From Inhella sp. (lineage in GTDB: Bacteria; Pseudomonadota; Gammaproteobacteria; Burkholderiales; Burkholderiaceae_C): a DNA stretch of 64,000 nt. The first letter of the stretch is position 1. Each line of letters begins with the position of its first letter. A program made the position numbers and the translations under genes. Below are positions 7,973 through 17,198 of this stretch, in pieces. The stretch spans positions 1-64,000 of the forward strand of contig NZ_JAPZSY010000012.1 in NCBI RefSeq assembly GCF_027532025.1, written 5' to 3'. The notes beneath the pieces were generated by a model that searched no databases, was not told the origin of the DNA, and saw only the letters and a program-made list of their open reading frames with translations.

Positions 7973-8437
7973 TCAGCGCTCCAGCGGCAAGGGGCTGTTT
8001 TTGAGGCAGCGCAGCACGAAGCTGGACTTGCTGTGGCGGATGCCCGGAATCCGGTAGAGCCGCTCGCGCAACAGGCGCTCGTAGTCCTGGGTGTCGCGCA
8101 CGGCGATGCGGATGAGGTAGTCGTAGTCGCCCGACACCAGATAGGCCTCGAGCACCTCCGGGATCTCGGCCAGCGCGCGGCCGAAGGCGAACAAGGTGTC
8201 GTCGGAGTGGCTGTCCAGGGTGAGTTGGACGATCACCGTGTCGCCCAGGCCCAAGCGGCCCGCATTCAGGCGCACCGTGTAGCCCTCGATCACGCCGTCG
8301 GCCTCCAGCCGCTTGACCCGCGCCCAGCAGGGCGAGGCCGACAACCCCACCGCCTTGCCCAACTCGGCCAAGCTCAGTCGCGAATCGCGTTGCAGCTCGC
8401 GCAGGATGGCGCGATCGAAAGCATCCAGGGTTTTCAT
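7973..8437 (-). CDS. Lrp/AsnC-family transcriptional regulator
   Basis: 154 residues, typical length. An N-terminal winged helix-turn-helix (about residues 1-60) reads LDAFDRAILRELQRDSRLSLAELGKAVGLSASPCWARVKRLEADGVIEGYT. It is followed by the RAM/AsnC ligand-binding domain with VSGDYDYLIRIAVRDTQDYERLL. The long upstream ORF extension in the track is antisense to the acetolactate synthase gene, so ATG 8437 was taken. The gene diverges from that synthase with a 99-bp AT-richer gap, so local control of branched-chain amino-acid synthesis is likely. Confidence 0.92.
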   Translation of the reverse strand: MKTLDAFDRAILRELQRDSRLSLAELGKAVGLSASPCWARVKRLEADGVIEGYTVRLNAGRLGLGDTVIVQLTLDSHSDDTLFAFGRALAEIPEVLEAYLVSGDYDYLIRIAVRDTQDYERLLRERLYRIPGIRHSKSSFVLRCLKNSPLPLER

Positions 8438-8461
8438 GCTGATTGGTTTCGTTTTTGAAGA

Positions 8462-8478
8462 TGAATGTTCTGCATTCA
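8462..8478. promoter_or_regulatory. Candidate Lrp/AsnC operator: TGAATG-N5-CATTCA
   Basis: A perfect 6-5-6 palindrome, TGAATGttctgCATTCA, sits in the gap between the divergent Lrp/AsnC gene and the acetolactate synthase gene. The surrounding DNA is unusually AT-rich for this genome, as expected for an Lrp-type target. The arrangement suggests autorepression and control of the synthase. The binding specificity of this regulator is not known. Confidence 0.5.
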
Positions 8479-8536
8479 ATCGACAAACGCAGCAAAACGG
8501 AAGCCTTTTCCGCGTCTTTTTCGGCAAATTCTTGCC

Positions 8537-10279
8537 ATGAACATCGATCTTTGCACCGGCCGACTCCCCCCATCCGACGCCCCCGCCACCACGGGGGCCG
8601 AGTGCCTGATTCGGGGCTTGGTGGCCCTCGGGGTGGACACCGTGTTCGGCTACCCCGGCGGGGCGGTGCTGCCCATTTACGACGCGCTGTTCGGGGAGCC
8701 GCGGCTGCGCCACGTGCTGGTGCGCCACGAACAGGCCGCCGTCCACGCCGCCGAAGGCTACGCGCGCAGCACCGGGCACCTGGGCGTGGTGCTCGTCACC
8801 TCCGGCCCAGGGGTGGCCAACACCGTCTCTGGCCTGCTGGACGCGCAATCCGACTCGCTGCCGGTGCTGTGCATCAGCGGCCAGGTGGCGCGGGCTGCCA
8901 TCGGCACGCAAGCGTTCCAGGAATGCGATGCCCTGTCGATCACTCGCTCGGTGACCAAGTGGCAGGCGCAAGCGCGGGAGGCCGCGCACATCCCAGCGCT
9001 GCTGCACCAAGCCGTCGCGGCGGCCTGCAGCGGCCGCCCAGGTCCGGTGCTGCTGGACATCCCCAAGGACGTGCTGGCCGAGGCCTGCCACGCCGCCGCC
9101 GTGCCTGCTCCCACACCGCAACCGCCGCCCGCCGCCGCGGTGGACGAAGCGCTCGCCGCCGCGGTGGTCGACGCCCTGGCCTGCGCCGAGCGCCCGGTGT
9201 TCTATGGCGGCGGCGGTTTGGTGCAGGCGGGCGAGGCGGCTTGCGCCGACTTTGCGGCCCTCGTCAACGACAGCGGTGCGCCCTGCACCCTGACCCTGCA
9301 GGGCCTGGGCGCCCTGCCGGCCAGCAACCCGGCATGGCTGGGCATGCTGGGCATGCACGGCACGCTGGAAGCCAACATGGCCATGCACGAGGCCGACCTG
9401 GTGCTGGCGCTGGGCAGCCGGTTTGACGACCGGGTGACCGGCCGCTTGGGCGACTTTTGTCCACGGGCGCGCTTCGTGCACCTGAGCATCGACCCGCTCA
9501 ACATCGGCCGGGTCGTGCGGGCCGACTTTCCGCTCGTGGGCCCGGCCGATGCCTGGCTGCAGGCCCTGCGCCGCGCCTGGCACCAGCGCCCGGCGCTGGC
9601 GGCCGATCGCCTCGCGCCCTGGTGGGCACGCATCGAGACCTGGCGGCAGCGCCGCTCGCTGGCTTTCGCGGAACGCCGCCCGCACATCGCCCCGCAGGCG
9701 CTCATGCAAACCCTGGACCGTCACCTGCGCGGGCGCGACGCCATCGTCAGCACCGACGTCGGCCAGCACCAGATGTGGGCCGCGCAGCACTTGGGTTTCG
9801 AAAAGCCACGGCGCTTTCTGACCTCGGGCGGCGCCGGCACCATGGGCTTCGGCCTGCCAGCGGCCATCGGGGCGCAAATCGCCCACCCCGGGCGGCTCGT
9901 GGTCTGCGTCAGCGGCGACGCTTCCTTCTTGATGAACCTGCAAGAGATGTCAACCGCCGTGCAGCACGGCTGCCCCGTGAAGGTCGTGCTGGTCAACAAC
10001 GGGCGCATGGGCATGGTGCGCCAGTGGCAAGCGCTGCACCACGGCGGCCGCTACAGCCACAGCTACACCGAGGCCCTGCCTGACTTCGTGGCCCTGGCAC
10101 AGAGCTTCGGCTGGCAAGCCCGGCGCCTGACGCAGCACGACGAACTCGAGGCCGGCGTGCTCGAAGCACTCAACCAACCGGGCCCCGTCCTGCTCGACGT
10201 GGAGGTGCTCGCCGAAGAGAACTGCTACCCCATGATGCCGGCCGGCGCCGGCCAGCACGAGTTGCTGCTGGCCCCCTGA
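8537..10279 (+). CDS. ilvB: Acetolactate synthase large subunit-like ThDP enzyme
   Basis: 580 residues. The N-terminal pyrimidine-binding domain has GYPGGAVLPIYDAL and the activating Glu65 in RHEQAAVHAAEGYAR. A central domain follows with LGMLGMHGT and GSRFDDRVTGRL. The C-terminal ThDP domain contains GDASFLMNLQEMSTAVQHGCPVKVVLVNN. This pattern fits acetohydroxyacid synthase, which condenses pyruvate with pyruvate or 2-oxobutyrate for valine, leucine and isoleucine synthesis. No ilvN/ilvH regulatory subunit gene is adjacent, so it is either an extra isozyme or a stand-alone form. ATG 8537 is chosen because the homologous region begins just after it. Confidence 0.88.
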   Translation: MNIDLCTGRLPPSDAPATTGAECLIRGLVALGVDTVFGYPGGAVLPIYDALFGEPRLRHVLVRHEQAAVHAAEGYARSTGHLGVVLVTSGPGVANTVSGLLDAQSDSLPVLCISGQVARAAIGTQAFQECDALSITRSVTKWQAQAREAAHIPALLHQAVAAACSGRPGPVLLDIPKDVLAEACHAAAVPAPTPQPPPAAAVDEALAAAVVDALACAERPVFYGGGGLVQAGEAACADFAALVNDSGAPCTLTLQGLGALPASNPAWLGMLGMHGTLEANMAMHEADLVLALGSRFDDRVTGRLGDFCPRARFVHLSIDPLNIGRVVRADFPLVGPADAWLQALRRAWHQRPALAADRLAPWWARIETWRQRRSLAFAERRPHIAPQALMQTLDRHLRGRDAIVSTDVGQHQMWAAQHLGFEKPRRFLTSGGAGTMGFGLPAAIGAQIAHPGRLVVCVSGDASFLMNLQEMSTAVQHGCPVKVVLVNNGRMGMVRQWQALHHGGRYSHSYTEALPDFVALAQSFGWQARRLTQHDELEAGVLEALNQPGPVLLDVEVLAEENCYPMMPAGAGQHELLLAP

Positions 10280-10300
10280 TCAACAGGCCGCAGCCCCTCT

Positions 10301-11593
10301 TCACTCGCGCCACCGGAAGCGCCACACCGCCACCGCCGCGAACAGCAAGGCAAAGCCCAGTTGCACCGCGCTGGGCCACAGCGCCGCGTCCAGGCCCAGG
10401 CCGCGCCACGTCATGGCATCGATGCCGTCCACCGCCCAGCGGGTGGGCACGAACAGGCTCACCGTCTGCAACCATTCGGGAAAGACGAACGAGGGCACCC
10501 AAGCGCCGCCCAGCATCACCATCAACAAGGTGGCCACGATGGCCAAGCTGCGCGTGGCCTCGGGCGTGCGGCCCAAGGCGGCCACCATCAGGCCGAAGCT
10601 GGCCGTCATGGCCGAGAACGCGACCAAGACAGCGGCCAGCCCCAGCCAACTGCCGTGCACGCGCACCCCGAACACGGCCATGCCCACGCCCAAGATGGCG
10701 GCGAACAGCCCCAAGGCGATGAGCGCGGCGCTGGCCATGCGGCTGCCCAGCAAGGTCGCACGGCTCAGCGGCGCGGCGCGCAAACGCTTCCACAGGTCTT
10801 GGCGGCGCAGCAGCAACAGGCCCACGCCGATCTCCACGCCCAGCATCAGGATGAACTGCACCCCCATGCCGCCAAACGAGTGGGCGTAAGCGTTGTAGCC
10901 CTGGGCTGGCCCCGTGCCCGCGGTGGCCTCCACCTTGCGCAGCACGAAGGGCTGACTGAGCCCACCCACGCCCGTCCCAGCAGCGGAAGCGGCAGGTGCT
11001 TGCGACTGGACCTTTTCGATGCTGCGGAACATCTCCGCCAAGTCCTGTCGCTGCTGCGGTGGCAGGCCTTCGGCGGTCTCCGCCTCCTGGCGGAGCGCGC
11101 GAAAAGTGGCGCCCGACGGTGACATGGCGTCTCGCCCCACGACCTGCATGACCGCCTGCGACAAGAGCCCCTCGACCATGGGCAGCACCACGGCCTGAGA
11201 AGGGTCGTGCGTGACCACGATCTCGGGTCGGGGGCCCGCCCCAAAAAGCGCTCGCCCGGCTTGTGCGCCAAAACCCGAGGGCAGGGTGACAGCCGCGCGC
11301 AGCTTGCCCTTGCGCACCCAGTCCGCCGCCGAGTCGGCAGGCAAGATCTGAACATCCAAACTGGCGTTGGCCCGCAGGGCCTCCAGCACTTGGGTGCTGC
11401 CAGGGCTGCCATCCAGGTCGGTGACCGCCACGGGGATGCGCGAGGGCTTGCCCGCACTGCCGCTGCCGCCGAACAGGGAACCAAAGAAGGCGGCGATCAG
11501 CACCGGCGCCAGCAGGTTGAGCAAGAGCGCACGGCGATCCTGCAAGAACAGGCGCAGGTCCTTGCGCACCAGGGCGAAGAAGGCGGGGCTCAT
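10301..11593 (-). CDS. ABC-2 type transporter permease
   Basis: 430 residues. One N-terminal membrane helix follows MSPAFFALVRKDLRLFLQDRRALLLNLLAPVLIAAFFG. A large extracytoplasmic domain spans about residues 45-235. Five or six C-terminal helices contain GSRMASAALIALGLFAAILG and LLMVMLGGAWVPSF. This is the layout of the NatB/YhaP and YbhS-like ABC-2 exporter permeases. Its start overlaps the stop of the ATPase gene by 4 bp. The substrate, possibly drugs, lipids or ions, cannot be deduced. Confidence 0.9.
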   Translation of the reverse strand: MSPAFFALVRKDLRLFLQDRRALLLNLLAPVLIAAFFGSLFGGSGSAGKPSRIPVAVTDLDGSPGSTQVLEALRANASLDVQILPADSAADWVRKGKLRAAVTLPSGFGAQAGRALFGAGPRPEIVVTHDPSQAVVLPMVEGLLSQAVMQVVGRDAMSPSGATFRALRQEAETAEGLPPQQRQDLAEMFRSIEKVQSQAPAASAAGTGVGGLSQPFVLRKVEATAGTGPAQGYNAYAHSFGGMGVQFILMLGVEIGVGLLLLRRQDLWKRLRAAPLSRATLLGSRMASAALIALGLFAAILGVGMAVFGVRVHGSWLGLAAVLVAFSAMTASFGLMVAALGRTPEATRSLAIVATLLMVMLGGAWVPSFVFPEWLQTVSLFVPTRWAVDGIDAMTWRGLGLDAALWPSAVQLGFALLFAAVAVWRFRWRE

Positions 11594-12531
11594 GCCGACG
11601 CTCCATCGCGCAGGGTGCGCCCGGTGAGGTGCAGGAACACGTCCTCAAGCGAGGCGCGTCCGCTGCTCAGATGCTTCACGCGCCGCCCCTGGGCGGCCAG
11701 GGCCTGCAAGACCGCCGGCGCGACCTCGAGGTCGTCCACCCCCAGCACCAAGCGCGCATCGAAGGCCTGCACGCGTTTGACCCCCGGCAGGGCCGACAAG
11801 GGCGGCAGCGCGGGAGGCCCGTCCAGGTCGATTTGCAATTGCTGCGCCGCCGGCAACTGCGCCAGCAACTGCGTCAGGGTGCCCTGGGCCACCACGCGCC
11901 CGTGGTCGACGATGACGATGGCGTCGGCCAGGCGCTCGGCCTCTTCCATGTAATGCGTGGTGTAGAGCAGGGCCTTGCCCTCGCGCTTGAGGCCTTCCAG
12001 CGTGTCGAAGATGGCGTTGCGGCTTTGCGGGTCCACGCCGGCGGTGGGCTCGTCCAGCAGCAGCACCTCGGGGCCGTGCACCAGCGCGCAGGCGATGTTG
12101 AGCCGGCGCTTCATGCCGCCGCTGAAGGTCAAGGGCTTGTCGCCGGCGCGGTCCAGCAGGCCCACGCGGGCCAGCACCTCGGCGGCACGTTCGCGCTGCT
12201 GCGCGCGGCTCAGGCCGTACAGCGCGCCGAACAGCTCGACGTTGGCCTGCGCGGGCAGGTCCTCGAAGAGGGCGATTTCTTGCGGCACCAGGCCGATGCG
12301 GCGCTGGTAGGCGTTGCGGTCTTGCGCCAGGGTGTGGCCGCCGATGGCCACGCTGCCGGCGTCGGGTGCGGTGAGACCACACACCATGCCGATGGTGGTG
12401 GACTTGCCGGCGCCGTTGGGGCCCAGCAAGGCCAGCAACTGGCCGGGGGCCAAGGACAGCGAGACGCCGTCGACGGCGACGCGGCTGCCGTAGGTTTTGC
12501 GCAGGTGCTGCGCTTCAAGACCGAGGCTCAT
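11590..12531 (-). CDS. ABC transporter ATP-binding protein
   Basis: 313 residues. Walker A is GPNGAGKST, the signature is FSGGMKRRLN, Walker B plus D-loop is VLLLDEPTAGVDP, and the switch His lies in TTHYMEEAERLAD. The C-terminal extension (about 225-313) is typical of DrrA/NatA-type export ATPases. It forms a two-gene exporter with the overlapping permease. ATG 12531 (MSLGLEAQHLRKTYG) is chosen; the track's longer frame runs antisense through pgk. It follows pgk on the same strand after 116 bp. Confidence 0.93.
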   Translation of the reverse strand: MSLGLEAQHLRKTYGSRVAVDGVSLSLAPGQLLALLGPNGAGKSTTIGMVCGLTAPDAGSVAIGGHTLAQDRNAYQRRIGLVPQEIALFEDLPAQANVELFGALYGLSRAQQRERAAEVLARVGLLDRAGDKPLTFSGGMKRRLNIACALVHGPEVLLLDEPTAGVDPQSRNAIFDTLEGLKREGKALLYTTHYMEEAERLADAIVIVDHGRVVAQGTLTQLLAQLPAAQQLQIDLDGPPALPPLSALPGVKRVQAFDARLVLGVDDLEVAPAVLQALAAQGRRVKHLSSGRASLEDVFLHLTGRTLRDGASA

Positions 12532-12647
12532 GGGGGCTCCTGGAGGGGATGGCGCGCATCTTCTCCGCCCCCCCGGCCTGAACCATCCCCCTGGCGACGG
12601 ATGGCGCGCGCGCGGCGCCAATCGACGGCCGCGCGGCGCCAGCAGCG

Positions 12648-13841
12648 TCAGCCCGCCGCGCGCTTCGCCAGGATCTCGAAGGCCGGCAGGGTCTTGCCTT
12701 CCAGCACTTCCAAGAAGGCGCCGCCGCCGGTGCTGATGTAGCTGACCTGGTCGGCGATGCCGTACTTGGCGATGGCCGCCAGGGTGTCGCCGCCGCCCGC
12801 GATGGAGAAGGCGCTGCTGGACGCGATGGCGCGGGCCAGGGTTTCGGTTCCGTGCGAGAAGGCCTCGAACTCGAACACACCCACCGGGCCGTTCCAGACG
12901 ATGGTGCCAGCGGCCTTGAGCTGCTCGGCCAGCATCGCGGCCGTCTTGGGGCCGATGTCCAGGATCAGGTCGTCGTCGGCCACCTCGTCGGCCGCCTTGA
13001 CGGTCGCCGGCGCGTCGGCGGCAAAGGCCTTGGCGGTCACCACGTCCACGGGGATGGGCACCGCAGCGCCACGGGCCTTCATGGCCTCGATCACGGCACG
13101 GGCCTCGCCCAACAGGTCGGGTTCGGCCAGGCTCTTGCCGATCTTCAAGCCTGCGGCCAGCATGAAGGTGTTGGCGATGCCGCCGCCCACGATGAGCCCG
13201 TCCACCTTGGACGAGAGGGCCTGCAGGATGGTGAGCTTGGTGCTGACCTTGCTGCCGGCCACGATGGCCACCAGCGGGCGCGCCGGTTGGGCCAGGGCCT
13301 TGGAAATGGCGTCGATCTCGGCCGCCAGCAGCGGGCCGGCGCAAGCGATGGGCGCGTACTGGGCGATGCCGTAGGTCGTGCCCTCGGCGCGGTGCGCGGT
13401 GCCGAAGGCGTCGTGCACAAAGATGTCGCACAGCGCGGCCAGCTTGCGGGCCAGCTCGTCGTTGTTCTTCTTCTCGCCCTTGTTCAGGCGGCAGTTTTCC
13501 AGCAGCACCAGCTCGCCCGGGGCCACGTCCACGCCGTCCACCCAGTCGGCCACCAAGCGCACGGGGCGGCCCAGCAACTCGGCCATGCGCTCGGCCACGG
13601 GGGCCAGCGAGTCCTCGGGCTTGAACTCGCCCTCGGTGGGACGGCCCAGGTGCGAGGTGACCATCACGGCGGCGCCGGCGTCCAGCGCCATGCGAATGGC
13701 GGGCAGCGAGGCGCGGATGCGGGTGTCTTCGGTGATGGCACCGCTGTCGTCTTGCGGCACGTTGAGGTCGGCGCGGATGAAGACGCGCTTGCCTTGGGCA
13801 GCGCCTTGCGCAACGAGATCGGCGAAACGGATGACGTTCAT
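12648..13841 (-). CDS. pgk: Phosphoglycerate kinase
   Basis: 397 residues, the normal length. It interconverts 1,3-bisphosphoglycerate and 3-phosphoglycerate with ADP/ATP in glycolysis, gluconeogenesis and the Calvin cycle. Visible marks are [34 protein letters not shown], the [11 protein letters not shown] segment, [12 protein letters not shown] and the C-terminal [13 protein letters not shown]...STGGGAFLE nucleotide-binding loop. It lies 31 bp downstream of azlD on the same strand, so it may be partly cotranscribed with azlCD. Confidence 0.97.
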   Translation of the reverse strand: MNVIRFADLVAQGAAQGKRVFIRADLNVPQDDSGAITEDTRIRASLPAIRMALDAGAAVMVTSHLGRPTEGEFKPEDSLAPVAERMAELLGRPVRLVADWVDGVDVAPGELVLLENCRLNKGEKKNNDELARKLAALCDIFVHDAFGTAHRAEGTTYGIAQYAPIACAGPLLAAEIDAISKALAQPARPLVAIVAGSKVSTKLTILQALSSKVDGLIVGGGIANTFMLAAGLKIGKSLAEPDLLGEARAVIEAMKARGAAVPIPVDVVTAKAFAADAPATVKAADEVADDDLILDIGPKTAAMLAEQLKAAGTIVWNGPVGVFEFEAFSHGTETLARAIASSSAFSIAGGGDTLAAIAKYGIADQVSYISTGGGAFLEVLEGKTLPAFEILAKRAAG

Positions 13842-13872
13842 GGTCGTTTGAGGGAGTGAAGAAAAAAAAGGG

Positions 13873-14202
13873 TTACCAACCGAAGCCGAGCTTGAGCACC
13901 AGCAGGGCGGCCATGCCGCAGACGATGGTGGCCAGGATGCTGCGGCGCCAAAAGTAGGCCAGCGTGGCCACCACGGCGGCGGGCCAGCGGGGGTCTTGCC
14001 AGGTGTCGATGAGCTGCCCTTGCGTCATGAACACCTCGGGGGCCACCACGGCCACCAGCGCGGCCAGGGGCGCCACCTTGAGCGCCTCGCGCGCCCAGTG
14101 CGGCATGGGCCAGGGGCGCTGACTGAGCATGAAGAAGTTGCGGGCCAACACGGTCATGCCCGCCAGGCCGGCAATGACGAGCCACACCTCGGCCTCCGTC
14201 AT
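13873..14202 (-). CDS. azlD: AzlD-family branched-chain amino-acid exporter subunit
   Basis: 109 residues with three to four hydrophobic helices. It matches the small AzlD/YgaH component that works with AzlC/YgaZ to export branched-chain amino acids. [19 protein letters not shown] and [29 protein letters not shown] are the family-like helices. ATG 14202 overlaps the azlC stop (ATGA), and the two-gene order is the usual one. A run of T follows the stop on this strand but there is no clear hairpin. Confidence 0.88.
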   Translation of the reverse strand: MTEAEVWLVIAGLAGMTVLARNFFMLSQRPWPMPHWAREALKVAPLAALVAVVAPEVFMTQGQLIDTWQDPRWPAAVVATLAYFWRRSILATIVCGMAALLVLKLGFGW

Positions 14203-14912
14203 GCCCGACCCTCCCGCGCGTCCAGCCACCAACCCAGGGCGCCGGCCACCACGATGGCGGCCACGATGTGCAGCTTGAAGGGCAGCGCGTAGGCTGCGAT
14301 GGACACCGCGCCGGCCACCCCGGCCACGGCCCACAGCACGCGCTCGTTGAGCAACGAATAGGCCATGCCCAAGAGCGCCAACACGCCCGCAAAGCCCAGC
14401 CCCCAGGCGGTGGGAATGCGCTCGGCCAGCAGGATGCCGGTGACGGAGGCGGTCTGCCACGCCGTCCAGTTCACCGACACGCTGCCCCAAAAGTAAGCCT
14501 CTTGGCCCGGGCCCGGCTGCGGGTCGGGGAAACGTTTGACGAAATTGACGAAGTTCAGGTCGCCGGCCAAGTAGCCGATGGCCCAGCGGCGCGGGCGCGG
14601 CAGGTGGCCGAAGTAGTGGCGCCACTGCGCGCTGAAGATGACGAAGCGCAGGTTCACGCAAAACGCGGTGCCCAACAACACCCACAGGGGCGCACCAGCG
14701 GCGATGAGCGGCAGGCTGGCCAGTTGCGCGCTGCCGGCGAACACCAGCAGGGTCATGCCCAGGCACTGGGCCAGCGTCAGCCCGCTCTTGACCATGGCCA
14801 CCCCGGTGACCAAGCCCCACGCCGCAATGCCCAGCGCCGGGCCGACCATCTCGCGGGCGCCGCGCTGGAATTCCGGGTGACGGTAGAGGGGGGTGGGGGT
14901 GGATGCGTTCAA
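14199..14912 (-). CDS. azlC: AzlC-family branched-chain amino-acid exporter subunit
   Basis: 237 residues, an inner-membrane permease of the AzlC/YgaZ family. Family marks are GAREMVGPALGIAAWGLVTGVAMVKSGL, VFAGSAQLASLPLI and CVNLRFVIFSAQWRHYF. It lies upstream of azlD with a 4-bp overlap. The pair is known to export valine, leucine or their analogues. Proximity to the Lrp/ilvB-like locus is about 5 kb and probably coincidental. Confidence 0.92.
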   Translation of the reverse strand: MNASTPTPLYRHPEFQRGAREMVGPALGIAAWGLVTGVAMVKSGLTLAQCLGMTLLVFAGSAQLASLPLIAAGAPLWVLLGTAFCVNLRFVIFSAQWRHYFGHLPRPRRWAIGYLAGDLNFVNFVKRFPDPQPGPGQEAYFWGSVSVNWTAWQTASVTGILLAERIPTAWGLGFAGVLALLGMAYSLLNERVLWAVAGVAGAVSIAAYALPFKLHIVAAIVVAGALGWWLDAREGRA

Positions 14913-14959
14913 GGCCCACCATTGTGGCGGGCCCGGGTTTCACCCGAGTACCGGCGGCC

Positions 14960-15724
14960 TCAGAACTTGCGGACGGTGCCGGCGCCAGCGATGCTGCTGG
15001 TCAGTTCGGCATCGCCGCGGTAGCGCACATCGCCACTGCCGGCGATGCTCACCTTCAGCTTGCGGTTGGCCTGCACCGCCGCGTCCCCGCTGCCCGAGAT
15101 GCTGACCTTGACCTCATCGGCCACGAAGTCGGCCAACTGGACATCGCCACTGCCAGTGATGGACACACCCAGTTCGGCGCTGCGCCCGTCGGCCACCACG
15201 TCACCGCTGCCCGTCACGTTGATGCTGAGCTTGTCGGCCTGCAACTGGCTGGCCTTGACGTTGCCGCTGCCCGTCACGCTCAGGTCCAGCACGCCCGCCT
15301 TCATGGGGCCCAACTGCGCCTGGCCCGAACCCGCCAGCACCACCGCTCTCAGGGTGGGCAGGTCGATTTCCACCTTCAACGCTTGGCTGGACTTCAACTG
15401 GTAGCCGCGCTTCACGCCCACCTCCAGCACCTTGCCTTTGTTCCCGTCGACAACGCGGGTCTCGACGTAGGACAGCAGGTTGCCATCGCCCTCCAAGGAC
15501 ACCCGGTGCGCGGGCTGCTGGCGCAGCACCACCTGGAAGGGGCCCGCCACGCGCACCGCTTCGAAGCCGCTCGCATCGCGCGCCTCGCGCGCCGAGGTGC
15601 CACTGCCTTTGACACTTTCTCCGGCTCCCCATTGGAAGGAAAGCGGCAGGGCTGCCGCGCTGAAGGTGAGGGCCACGGCAGCGGCGCCGGTGAGCAGGGT
15701 GCGGCGAAGGAACTGTGATGGCAT
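14960..15724 (-). CDS. Head-GIN domain (DUF2807) exported protein
   Basis: 254 residues with an N-terminal signal sequence (MPSQFLRRTLLTGAAAVALTFSAAA). The body is a DUF2807 adhesin-like beta-helix built of short repeats: VTGSGNVKA, VTGSGDVVA, ITGSGDVQL, ISGSGDAAV, IAGSGDVRY. The fold is a right-handed parallel beta helix of unknown function, predicted to act in the periplasm or at the cell surface. ATG 15724 is preferred to the track's upstream ATG because it begins directly with the signal peptide. Confidence 0.85.
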   Translation of the reverse strand: MPSQFLRRTLLTGAAAVALTFSAAALPLSFQWGAGESVKGSGTSAREARDASGFEAVRVAGPFQVVLRQQPAHRVSLEGDGNLLSYVETRVVDGNKGKVLEVGVKRGYQLKSSQALKVEIDLPTLRAVVLAGSGQAQLGPMKAGVLDLSVTGSGNVKASQLQADKLSINVTGSGDVVADGRSAELGVSITGSGDVQLADFVADEVKVSISGSGDAAVQANRKLKVSIAGSGDVRYRGDAELTSSIAGAGTVRKF

Positions 15725-15858
15725 GTCGAAACTCCGGGTGGGGATGCGATGCACGCATGCTGCCCAGTTGGAGCCCGCGCATCAGCCGCGCTGCGACGAA
15801 CTGCGGTTCACGGCGCCCCAAGCGCACCGAAGCGGGGCCGAATGGCCCCGGCCCGCGG

Positions 15859-16230
15859 TCACTCGCTGGCGGCCTTCTTCTTGGCGGGCGCCGGCGCGTC
15901 GTCTTCGGCCGCGTCTTCCTTCTTGGGCTTCTTGCCCTCCGCCCGAGGCAGCACGGGCGCCACCCCCTCGAGCTTGTTCTCGCGCATGTACTCGTCCATC
16001 TCGCGCCAACCGGTGTACACCGCCGACTTGAGGGCCTTGGGGTTCAGGGTGTAGCAGTCCTCGATGGCGCGCATGGCGTGGCGGCAGGCGCTGCCGATGG
16101 CCTTGCCCTCGGCCTCCTTCGCCGCCGCTTCCTTGGCCGGATCGGGGATCCCCAGCATTTCGCAACCGGCCAGCAAAACACCCAACGCCAAAGCGCTGAG
16201 CAGGGGCAAGACGGAGCGGGGCGGCGTCAT
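15859..16230 (-). CDS. Small lipoprotein with Lys/Ala-rich tail
   Basis: 123 residues from ATG 16230. The signal peptide ends in the lipobox LLAGC (Cys23). The mature part has two further cysteines (SACRHAMRAIEDCYTLNPKALKSAVYTGWREMDEYMRE) that could form a disulfide, then a charged low-complexity tail (KKPKKEDAAEDDAPAPAKKKA). No family was recognised. Earlier in-frame ATGs would bury the signal peptide and were rejected. Downstream of htpX on the same strand. Confidence 0.65.
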   Translation of the reverse strand: MTPPRSVLPLLSALALGVLLAGCEMLGIPDPAKEAAAKEAEGKAIGSACRHAMRAIEDCYTLNPKALKSAVYTGWREMDEYMRENKLEGVAPVLPRAEGKKPKKEDAAEDDAPAPAKKKAASE

Positions 16231-16295
16231 GGTGTCAATGTCGGCGGGCATCGGCCTGGGCTTGAGCGAGAACAACGCCTGCTTTGCCGGTCAAT

Positions 16296-17144
16296 TCAGG
16301 CGCCCCGGGCCAGAGCCCGGAGGCGCGCCACGCGCTCTTCGGTGCTCGGGTGCGTGCTGAACAGCCCGCGCAAACCGCCGCCCGAGAGCGGGTTCATGAT
16401 CATCATTTGCGCCGTTTCCGGGTGCGCCTCGACAGCCGCCATCGGGATGCCCCGCGCATGATGGTGGATCTTTTCCAACGCACTGGCCAGCGCCGCCGGA
16501 TCGCCAGCGATCTCGGCGCCGCCGCGGTCGGCCTCGAACTCCCGCGCGCGGCTGATGGCCATTTGGATCAAGCTGGCCGCCAGCGGCGCCAGGATCATGA
16601 CCGCGATCGACGCGATGGGGTTGACCGGACGCCCCTCGCTGTCTCGCCCGCCGAACAGCATGGCGAAGTTGGCCAAGGCCGAGATGGCGCCGGCCATGGT
16701 GGCGCTGATGGTGCTGATCAGGATGTCGCGGTGTTTGACATGCGCCAATTCGTGCGCCATCACGCCGCGCAATTCGCGCTCGCTGAGCAAGCGCATCAGC
16801 CCCGTCGTCGCGGCCACGGCGGCGTGCTGCGGGCTCCGGCCGGTGGCAAATGCGTTCGGTGCGGCCTCGTCGATCAGATAGACACGCGGCATCGGCAGGT
16901 TCGCGCGCTGGGCCAATTCCGCCACCATCGCGTAGAAGCGCGGCGCCGACTGGGCATCCACCTCCTGGGCGTTGACCATCTTCAGCACCAACTTGTCGGA
17001 GAACCAATAGCTGAAGAAGTTCATCGCCAAAGCGAACAGCAGCGCCAGGGTCATGCCCTGCTGGCCGCCCAGCAGTCGCCCCACGACCATGAACAGCGCC
17101 GTGATGGCCGCCATCAGCACAGCGGTTTTCAACATATTGAACAC
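16296..17144 (-). CDS. htpX: Membrane zinc metalloprotease HtpX
   Basis: 282 residues, the family's usual size. Two N-terminal membrane helices (about 5-50) precede the catalytic region with zinc motif HELAH (131-135) and the third ligand Glu in [12 protein letters not shown]. Two more hydrophobic segments lie between them. HtpX degrades misfolded inner-membrane proteins together with FtsH. The C-terminal [17 protein letters not shown] is also conserved. It follows fmt after 54 bp. Confidence 0.96.
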   Translation of the reverse strand: MFNMLKTAVLMAAITALFMVVGRLLGGQQGMTLALLFALAMNFFSYWFSDKLVLKMVNAQEVDAQSAPRFYAMVAELAQRANLPMPRVYLIDEAAPNAFATGRSPQHAAVAATTGLMRLLSERELRGVMAHELAHVKHRDILISTISATMAGAISALANFAMLFGGRDSEGRPVNPIASIAVMILAPLAASLIQMAISRAREFEADRGGAEIAGDPAALASALEKIHHHARGIPMAAVEAHPETAQMMIMNPLSGGGLRGLFSTHPSTEERVARLRALARGA

Positions 17145-17198
17145 GTCGTCCTCCTTGCAGGGCCCCGGCGGGTGAGATGGGTACCGCCCGGCCTCATT

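Noticed and set aside
8438-9943. Long N-terminal extension of the Lrp/AsnC frame
   Set aside because: It is antisense to the acetolactate synthase gene. The regulator's conserved start is ATG 8437.
12532-13431. Apparent fusion of an upstream region to the ABC ATPase (613-aa frame)
   Set aside because: The upstream part is pgk in another reading frame on the same strand. The ATPase starts at 12531.
15045-15320. Regularly spaced short repeats suggesting a CRISPR-like array
   Set aside because: They are degenerate codons for GSG repeats of the DUF2807 beta helix; the units are not identical and there are no spacers.
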